The notes under the pieces: model-generated
What the model was told of the DNA's origin: nothing
Database searches by the model: none
What the model saw: the letters and a program-made list of their open reading frames with translations, nothing else
Part shown: piece after piece, positions 58,711-64,000 of the stretch
How positions within the stretch are numbered: the first letter of the stretch is position 1
Layout: every line of letters begins with the position of its first letter
Made by a program: the position numbers and the translations under genes
Assembly: GCA_030407315.1 (NCBI GenBank)
Contig: JALQPE010000171.1
Location: 164,485-228,484 of the forward strand
From: Asparagopsis taxiformis
Taxonomy: Eukaryota > Rhodophyta > Florideophyceae > Bonnemaisoniales > Bonnemaisoniaceae
Length of the DNA: 64,000 bases
Direction: 5' to 3'

Positions 58711-59024
58711 GTGTATCGTGCACGTCCACCCATTACCGGAAGCAAGTAGGCGATGAAGCACGTACAAACCCAATTGTTCTGCTATTTCTAGCATAGACCA
58801 TCGAGTCTAGAGATGTGAGGGAATCGTCCTGGAAATCATGCTCCAACCCACGAGGGAATGGACAATCTAGTTTGAAAGCATGGAACGGAAGTACATTATA
58901 CTAGGTTCATAGATTGGAAGTGATAAAGGAGATGATTATATTCTCGATAATTGTTTACCAAAGTAGTAGTTGTTAAGCTATCTAGCCGTCGGAAAATTCT
59001 TCTTCCTCTTCGTCCTCACTATAT

Positions 59025-62000
59025 TCAGGATCTCCCGGCAGAATAGGCGTTATCGGCAACTGTGGAGTTGAATAGCTCAAGATGAATTTTGACCGGTGTG
59101 AGGGTTCTCTTCTTGGGAGCTTCTGTCGTCTTCATCCGCATGATTCCGAGTTGCCCTGTCTTCGGCCTACGATCTTTCTTGACCGGGATGGGAACAACTG
59201 TCTTGTGGCGAACATTGACAGGTGCCGGTTGACTTTGCCTGGCAGACCGGCGCGGAGCATTGGCGATTACTTCTTCTTCGAATCCCAACCGCCTGATGAA
59301 ACCAAACGAAACATTGTCGGGAATCGGATACGACGCATTCCTGAAATACGTGTGATACCTCGTTGTCGTGTGTGACACAACTCTGTCGACATGCCCTGCC
59401 CCGGCATGTTGTACATGGCCGTGACCGATGAAGACTGAACGTGGCGGAACGATTACCTTCTTCAGCTTCATCGTCTTGGCGTACATATCTAATTCCAGCG
59501 CTTTGGAAAAGACGTACTTGTGGGACCCTGGACACACCCAGATAGGGAATGGGTCATCTCCGTTGGCAATAACAAAGTAACCCGGAAGTTGATCTTTGCG
59601 GTCGCGAGGAGGAACAGGGAAATCATTGTGTGGGACCTGCCGAGGACACCCCTTTCCCGTTATCAAAAACCGTCCCCCAGATGCCGGCATGACAAGTTTT
59701 TCTCCCGGTAAACCGCACTCCTCCAGCCCTATCAGCCGGACAAGGATTCCCAACCACACATCCAGCAGGGCTCGCCGCGTCACAAACTTGAACCGGTCGA
59801 TATGCGTCTCATCGTTCTCGGCATAGTCAACCAGGCAGTGGCGCGTAGACGTGAAGCGAGCCCTCCCCTCATTCCGGTTCTTCTCATCTGTTTCATCGTC
59901 CCCAGTATTGACAATGGGACTCCACAGCTGCCGGTTCCCAGGGTCCTTGTGCACCTCCTCCCCCTCCCACGTTCCCAAAAAGTACCGAAACAATTCCTGG
60001 TTAGGAATTTCTTCCATGAGACCCAAGTCAAATGGGAACTTGTCCGACGCATCGAGGTAGCTTACATCCGCGAAATTGTGCATCACCGTATACCCTCGCT
60101 CGTTGATTTCCGTTCGGCAATTGTGGAAGTACGCCATACCAGTGCCGGCCTCATACGAATCCTTCCAGCTTGTAGACATTCGCGCAACCTGGGCGAAGTC
60201 CAGCCTCGAGGGTAGAAACGTCGATGTAGGCTCACACATCGCCTTGGCAGCCATCTTCCACGCTGCGAAAAACATCGGATAGATGGTGTCGATCTCGAAA
60301 ACAAGATGACGAGCCCGATGTTGTTCCGGAATATGCAGCCCCTCAAACACAGGGTCCATCGCCACTTGTTTCAAATACCTCACCTCTCTGCCCTCCTCAT
60401 CGATTTCCACACTCTCCAATAACAACCTGAGCTCAATCGGGGGCAGACAGCCAACCCTCACCGATGCGATGACGTCCGCGGGACGCTGCGCCAGATGATG
60501 CCCTTCAGCTCGGTCTTTGACTTCGAAATCGTCGGGAAGAGATGGCATCCGGTCGTCGAACAGGAGGTCGTGTTCAGAAGGAGAGTCACGAACGATGTAA
60601 CCGTCTTCATCGACTTCCACTCCTTCCGGAACAGTGAATGTAATTGTCACTTCGCGGACCCCCTTGCTTTCGACTTGGCCCACGTCTGCACCCTGTTTGT
60701 CTTCCTCGTCCGAAGCGGTATGGACAGATTCTTGGTTGGAGGGAGTCGCACCAGCACGTTGGTTATCTTGGGGGACAATCTCAACGGCAGAATCGGGGGA
60801 ACGGGCGGAGTCTTCGTCAACCTCATCACCGGAAGCAGTGGCTTGTTGTTGATCGGTGGGTTTATCAACAACGGCCTGCTCTTCTTCCCCGGCGGATTGT
60901 TGTACCACAACCGGCTCTTCTTCCTCGAGGCGTGTGCTCCCCGTCGAGCGAAGTCGCTGTGAACGGCGGCGGATGCCATGCGAAGCAGGCTCATGTTCGA
61001 CATTCCGCTGCTTCTTGTGAGTGAGTCTCACATTGGCAGCAGAAGGGCGGCGTTTGCGTCGAGCCTTAGTCTTCTTCTTCAATGTCGGATTGAAAAACTC
61101 TTTCAAGTTCGTTTCCAAATCCTGTAAACGCGTGGTTCTCCGTCGCATTCGAACCTCACTGCTCCGGTCGTCCCCTCTATACATTGCAATGGCATTGGTG
61201 AGATGCCATTGCAACTCCTTCGGCTGCTTAACCGACCCAATTGCCATCTCTGTGCTCAGAAATGACTTGCGCATAATACTCTTTGGGCGCCCAAACGCAG
61301 CGTACAGAGAATTTGCTATTGCAGTCACGCGACGGACGTATGTATAGAAGTCGTTCACGTCAAAGCGTCCATCCGGACGTCCACCATGAGCAGGGTTCAA
61401 GTACTCCGAAAGACCACGCAAGACGAAGACAAAGTTTTCTTCCAGCAACTCGCGCACTATCTTGTGGTCCAGGTGCGTTATCCCAATCTCGTTGCGGCGC
61501 TCGGAATTGTTCAGCTCACGCAACACTTCGTCGAGAACAGGATGCTTCAGCGTTGCTATAGCCAAACGCGTCCACCGCCGGGCCGTGTTCGTTGAATTCA
61601 TCATCCCCATGAACTGCGCCTCGAACAATGTTCGGATGACATCAGACTCACGCAAGTCGCCAGCGTTTTCCACGTTATTTGCAACAGCAATCGTACGGAT
61701 GAACTGCTGGATGGACGACAAGATTCGAACCAGGGAGCGCTCCGTCAGTTGCGTCCCAGTCGTATGGTTCGACTCTGCACTCTTGTGGATGATCTCATGA
61801 GGCTGGAGATCACTGTCGTCCTTGCGGCGAAGGTAGTACACATCCAGAGGCTGAGTAACCCAGCGCAAGCGGTTTGCCTCCTGTGGCAGCTTGGTTCTGT
61901 GCATACGGGTGAGGCGCGTGAAGTCATCCGCAATGCTATGCATAGCATTGAGACGATGCAGTCCGTCGATCACGGTCACGTTCGCATTGGCATGGAATTT

Positions 62001-62936
62001 GCCATTCTGGAACAGACGCGTGTCGGCGGACAAATGCGTGTTCTGCGACCTCAGCACCGTCACAGTGATACGCGAAGAGCTCACATACCCCACCGCCAAC
62101 ATATTGTTGCGCAGGTCCTCCACGTGGTCTTCTTTGACATCGCGAAGGGTCACGGCCGGTTCCACTAGCTGCCTCACCAACACAGTCGCTCCTTCTCCGA
62201 CGTAATCCGACGTCACAAACTTGGGCACCATAATTTGCGTCCCCTGCTGCTCACGAATGCTTTCCGCCACCTCCGGTTCGTCGTCCACCTCGGTTACGTC
62301 CTGCGTAGTAGCTTCGGTGACGTTGGAGCGAGCAGGGTGCTTCGTGCCTCCACTGGAGGCTCTGGCAGAGCGAGCAGGGCGCTTCGTGCCTCCCGAAACC
62401 GGGACGGAGCGTGCTGGATGCTTCGTACCCCCCGAACCAGTGATTTCGCCTGCTGGACCGGTACTGGGCATCCGTCCCGAGCTGGCCTGGTTCGTCGCTG
62501 CGTTGAAGTTTGACGCTGCAGCAGGGGTACGAATGTCGCTAGGGCCATCCTCCGCAGCGGGGCGCATCATCCGAGTATCCCAAGGGTAAAACGCCGCGGC
62601 GTATGCTCCACCCATCGTCTCCGGCGGTCCCTCGGCGCCATCAAACATGTACGGGAACGGGAGGTCCTTGAACTTGTCCTTAGTCGCAATGTTGCGCACG
62701 ACGATATAGTCGGCCTCGTCGGTTTCCGGCAGCTTGTGGTTGTGCAGCGTGCGCGGAAGGCCAACATCGCCACCAGCAGTGCTCACCGAAGCCGTCCCAA
62801 TATGCACAGCCGCACCGTCCACGTCCGCAAACAAGTCGACATCGACGCCGCGCTTGAGTCCGCGCGACTCCGCTGACGCGCTCACTTGATCGCCGCAAAC
62901 CGTTGAAAACAAACTGCTGAAATGCGTATCCGCCAT
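59025..62936 (-). CDS. ParB/Srx-like domain fused to 2-oxoglutarate/Fe(II) dioxygenase
   Basis: From the ATG at 62936 the protein has 1,303 residues. Residues 1-250 are mostly disordered and include three G-G-T-K-H/R-P-A-R-S repeats (about 170-205). A ParB/sulfiredoxin-like domain lies at about 265-335: a strand-rich stretch ending in V-I-D-G-L-H-R-L-N-A-M (Asp324, His327, Arg328), the D/G-x-H-R signature of ParB N-terminal domains. A helical region (about 375-560) follows, then a basic patch (K-K-K-T-K-A-R-R-K-R-R) that looks like a nuclear signal, then an acidic linker. The C-terminal domain has H-N-D (His1103, Asp1105), distal His1177 in V-Q-H-A-G-A-G and Arg1193, the iron and 2-oxoglutarate ligands of PhyH-like oxygenases. 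The upstream frame to 63119 lacks an earlier convincing start. The substrate is unknown; DNA or chromatin is inferred. It sits between two blocks of the same repeat. Confidence 0.75.
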   Translation of the reverse strand: MADTHFSSLFSTVCGDQVSASAESRGLKRGVDVDLFADVDGAAVHIGTASVSTAGGDVGLPRTLHNHKLPETDEADYIVVRNIATKDKFKDLPFPYMFDGAEGPPETMGGAYAAAFYPWDTRMMRPAAEDGPSDIRTPAAASNFNAATNQASSGRMPSTGPAGEITGSGGTKHPARSVPVSGGTKRPARSARASSGGTKHPARSNVTEATTQDVTEVDDEPEVAESIREQQGTQIMVPKFVTSDYVGEGATVLVRQLVEPAVTLRDVKEDHVEDLRNNMLAVGYVSSSRITVTVLRSQNTHLSADTRLFQNGKFHANANVTVIDGLHRLNAMHSIADDFTRLTRMHRTKLPQEANRLRWVTQPLDVYYLRRKDDSDLQPHEIIHKSAESNHTTGTQLTERSLVRILSSIQQFIRTIAVANNVENAGDLRESDVIRTLFEAQFMGMMNSTNTARRWTRLAIATLKHPVLDEVLRELNNSERRNEIGITHLDHKIVRELLEENFVFVLRGLSEYLNPAHGGRPDGRFDVNDFYTYVRRVTAIANSLYAAFGRPKSIMRKSFLSTEMAIGSVKQPKELQWHLTNAIAMYRGDDRSSEVRMRRRTTRLQDLETNLKEFFNPTLKKKTKARRKRRPSAANVRLTHKKQRNVEHEPASHGIRRRSQRLRSTGSTRLEEEEPVVVQQSAGEEEQAVVDKPTDQQQATASGDEVDEDSARSPDSAVEIVPQDNQRAGATPSNQESVHTASDEEDKQGADVGQVESKGVREVTITFTVPEGVEVDEDGYIVRDSPSEHDLLFDDRMPSLPDDFEVKDRAEGHHLAQRPADVIASVRVGCLPPIELRLLLESVEIDEEGREVRYLKQVAMDPVFEGLHIPEQHRARHLVFEIDTIYPMFFAAWKMAAKAMCEPTSTFLPSRLDFAQVARMSTSWKDSYEAGTGMAYFHNCRTEINERGYTVMHNFADVSYLDASDKFPFDLGLMEEIPNQELFRYFLGTWEGEEVHKDPGNRQLWSPIVNTGDDETDEKNRNEGRARFTSTRHCLVDYAENDETHIDRFKFVTRRALLDVWLGILVRLIGLEECGLPGEKLVMPASGGRFLITGKGCPRQVPHNDFPVPPRDRKDQLPGYFVIANGDDPFPIWVCPGSHKYVFSKALELDMYAKTMKLKKVIVPPRSVFIGHGHVQHAGAGHVDRVVSHTTTRYHTYFRNASYPIPDNVSFGFIRRLGFEEEVIANAPRRSARQSQPAPVNVRHKTVVPIPVKKDRRPKTGQLGIMRMKTTEAPKKRTLTPVKIHLELFNSTVADNAYSAGRS

Positions 62937-63278
62937 GGTTGTTGAGTTGGAAAGGAAAAGAGATGGTTGACGTTGACGTATTCGAGTGATGTGGATGGTA
63001 TGTTTCACGTTAAGTTGAAGAATGGTCGTGAACGCCAATCGCTGGAAATAATAACACAATACAACCGAAATTTTGTTAGGTACACACCTATCGTGACCGC
63101 TGGAATGCAAGACAGGCAATCGAGATGTGAGTGTCCGTTCAGAACGGGCCCGAGTCGGGCTCTCGAAACCTGACGAGGTGGCGTGAAGCAGGCAGTGTCC
63201 TTGATGTGTAATGTGTTAAAATTACAGCTGTCAAGCTAGGCGGCTTTGGGGCGGCTGCGAGCACCCCTTTATCCGGGG
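62937..63278. other. 5' flank of the ParB-dioxygenase gene
   Basis: This is 342 bp that should hold the gene's promoter. The right repeat block begins abruptly at about 63,279 with ACACCCTGATTTGA. Confidence 0.5.
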
Positions 63279-63488
63279 AACACCCTGATTTGAGTTAAAA
63301 TTTGGGCTATTCTCAAAAACATGCACATGTGAACATGTTTTTGAGATGGGGGTGTGCCGTACGGCACAATCGACCCGCCCAAATCGTTGATTTTTGCAAG
63401 ATTTTTTGTGCCCGAAATTTTAGAATTTCTGGGCTGGCCAGCAGTGCATCTGAGATGGACATCCACCGGACGTCCATTCAGGTTGGTC
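63279..63488 (+). repeat. Core unit A5, left-truncated
   Basis: It begins exactly at the gene-side border of the repeat block. The hairpin and palindrome are intact. Confidence 0.85.
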
Positions 63489-63700
63489 GTGTGCTGCCTA
63501 CATCCACGCATTGCAGCAACTAAGCAGGCGGGTTCACTACTAATATAAAGTGCACGGAATATGAGTAACGTGATGGGTGAGTAGTGTTTCTGTTGAGGGA
63601 GTAAGGCGGAACCATGATGAAACACGGAAGAAGATTTCTCCCTAGCATAAGTTAGGCTTGAAGCCTGCAATCGACCCATCTTCCGGCGCCATTTAGCCTC

Positions 63701-63988
63701 ACAGTTAGTGCTTACAGAAGCCAGTGATGACCCCGCTCGGGGCGGCGGCCGGTTCCTGGGGCCGTTGTGGCCAAATTAGACACCCTGATTTGAATTAAAA
63801 TTTGGGCTATTCTCAAAAACATGCACATGTGAACATGTTTTTGAAATGGGGGTGTGCCGTACGGCACAAACGACCCGCTGAAATCGTTGATTTTTTTACA
63901 ATTTTTTTGTGCCGAAATTTTAGAATTTCCGGGCTGGCAGCAGTGCAATCGAGCTGGACATCCACCGGACGTGCATTTCAGGTTGGTC
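63701..63988 (+). repeat. Core unit A6
   Basis: A full core. It reads CCGGACGTGC where the others have CCGGACGTCC, and one hairpin arm ends in TTGAA instead of TTGAG. Confidence 0.85.
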
Positions 63989-64000
63989 GTGAGAAGAGTG

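Larger units (their letters stand above)
56775..58755 (+). repeat. Left higher-order repeat array (period about 890 bp)
   Basis: The array is built from a 290-300-bp core (A) separated alternately by a 210-bp spacer X and a 90-150-bp spacer Y. The order is partial A0, Y, A1 (57022-57320), X, A2 (57531-57822), Y, A3 (57918-58210), X, A4 (58421-58710), then a degenerate start of X. The distance A1 to A3 and A2 to A4 is about 890 bp. Each full A contains a 34-nt hairpin (CTCAAAAACATG, 10-nt loop, CATGTTTTTGAG) at 57142-57175, 57645-57678, 58033-58066 and 58533-58566, and the palindrome GTGCCGTACGGCAC at 57184, 57687, 58075 and 58575, plus a TCCACCGGACGTCC end. Frames of 60-128 codons in it repeat with the DNA and show no protein-level features. 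Confidence 0.9.
63279..64000 (+). repeat. Right repeat block, same orientation as the left array, cut by window edge
   Basis: A5 (63279-63488) starts inside the core at ACACCCTGATTTGA and lacks the left part. Spacer X follows (63489-63700), then A6 (63701-63988) and the first bases of Y. Hairpins lie at 63312-63345 and 63812-63845 (the latter with one arm mismatch), and the palindrome GTGCCGTACGGCAC at 63354-63367 and 63854-63867. The sequence is somewhat more diverged from the left units than those are from each other. Confidence 0.9.

Noticed and set aside
56587..58794. Several 60-128-codon minus-strand frames starting M-D-V-R-W-M-S-S-S or M-D-V-Q-L
   Set aside because: They recur because the DNA repeats. 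They cover hairpins and palindromes, vary by frameshift between copies and show no protein family features.
56775..64000. CRISPR-like array
   Set aside because: Units are about 300 bp with repeated, not unique, spacers, and the genome is eukaryotic.

Overview
The window is nuclear DNA of a photosynthetic eukaryote, most likely a red alga of the compact, intron-poor kind (florideophyte-like). The grounds are these. Almost every gene is one uninterrupted reading frame, and the three introns I can support are only 81-92 nt. Two genes (cysteine synthase and a bacterial-type DNA topoisomerase I) carry plastid-type leaders. A secreted vanadium-haloperoxidase-family protein is present. The core genes are eukaryotic: P4-ATPase, elongation factor 3, PEX11, REEP, NAP1 and cytosolic aminoacyl-tRNA synthetases. 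The species cannot be fixed from sequence reading alone.

Bases 1-51,000 are a dense housekeeping region with genes on both strands, often convergent with little space (5 bases between one pair of stops). In order: REEP-like fragment, small conserved unknown, cysteine synthase, TLC-domain membrane protein, mitochondrial phosphate carrier, P4-ATPase flippase, a NudC-CS/Sel1 fusion, a serine-rich hypothetical, a long stomatin-like SPFH protein, a pseudouridine glycosidase-kinase fusion (one intron), EF-3, topoisomerase I, LysRS, an ARP1-like actin-related protein (one intron), a phosphoglycolate-phosphatase-type HAD enzyme, an F-box-like protein, PEX11, two tandem EF-hand proteins with proline/glutamine-rich heads, a TPR-like protein, a SpoU-type RNA methyltransferase, NAP1 with a C-K-Q-Q tail, a short-chain dehydrogenase, IleRS broken by one frameshift, a REEP protein (one intron), a plastid-type small unknown, and a haloperoxidase-family protein lacking the vanadate-ligand histidine.

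Bases 51,000-64,000 are accessory and repeat-rich. They hold a 44-nt perfect-arm palindrome, a fragment resembling mobile-element proteins, a 2.4-kb element with about 640-bp terminal inverted repeats and a decayed interior frame, several strong hairpins, a cluster of GGACGTCC motifs, and about 1 kb of strongly pyrimidine-biased DNA. A higher-order tandem repeat (period about 890 bp) follows, each 290-300-bp core of which carries a 34-nt hairpin and the palindrome GTGCCGTACGGCAC. The same repeat recurs in the same orientation at the right edge. Between the two blocks lies one 1,303-residue protein that joins a ParB/Srx-like domain to a 2-oxoglutarate/Fe(II) dioxygenase domain.

That last arrangement is the best candidate for something undescribed: a possible DNA-binding, DNA- or chromatin-modifying dioxygenase bracketed by multicopy palindromic sites. 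Its function is inferred from motifs only. No ribosomal RNA, tRNA, CRISPR array, reverse transcriptase or intact transposase was recognised.
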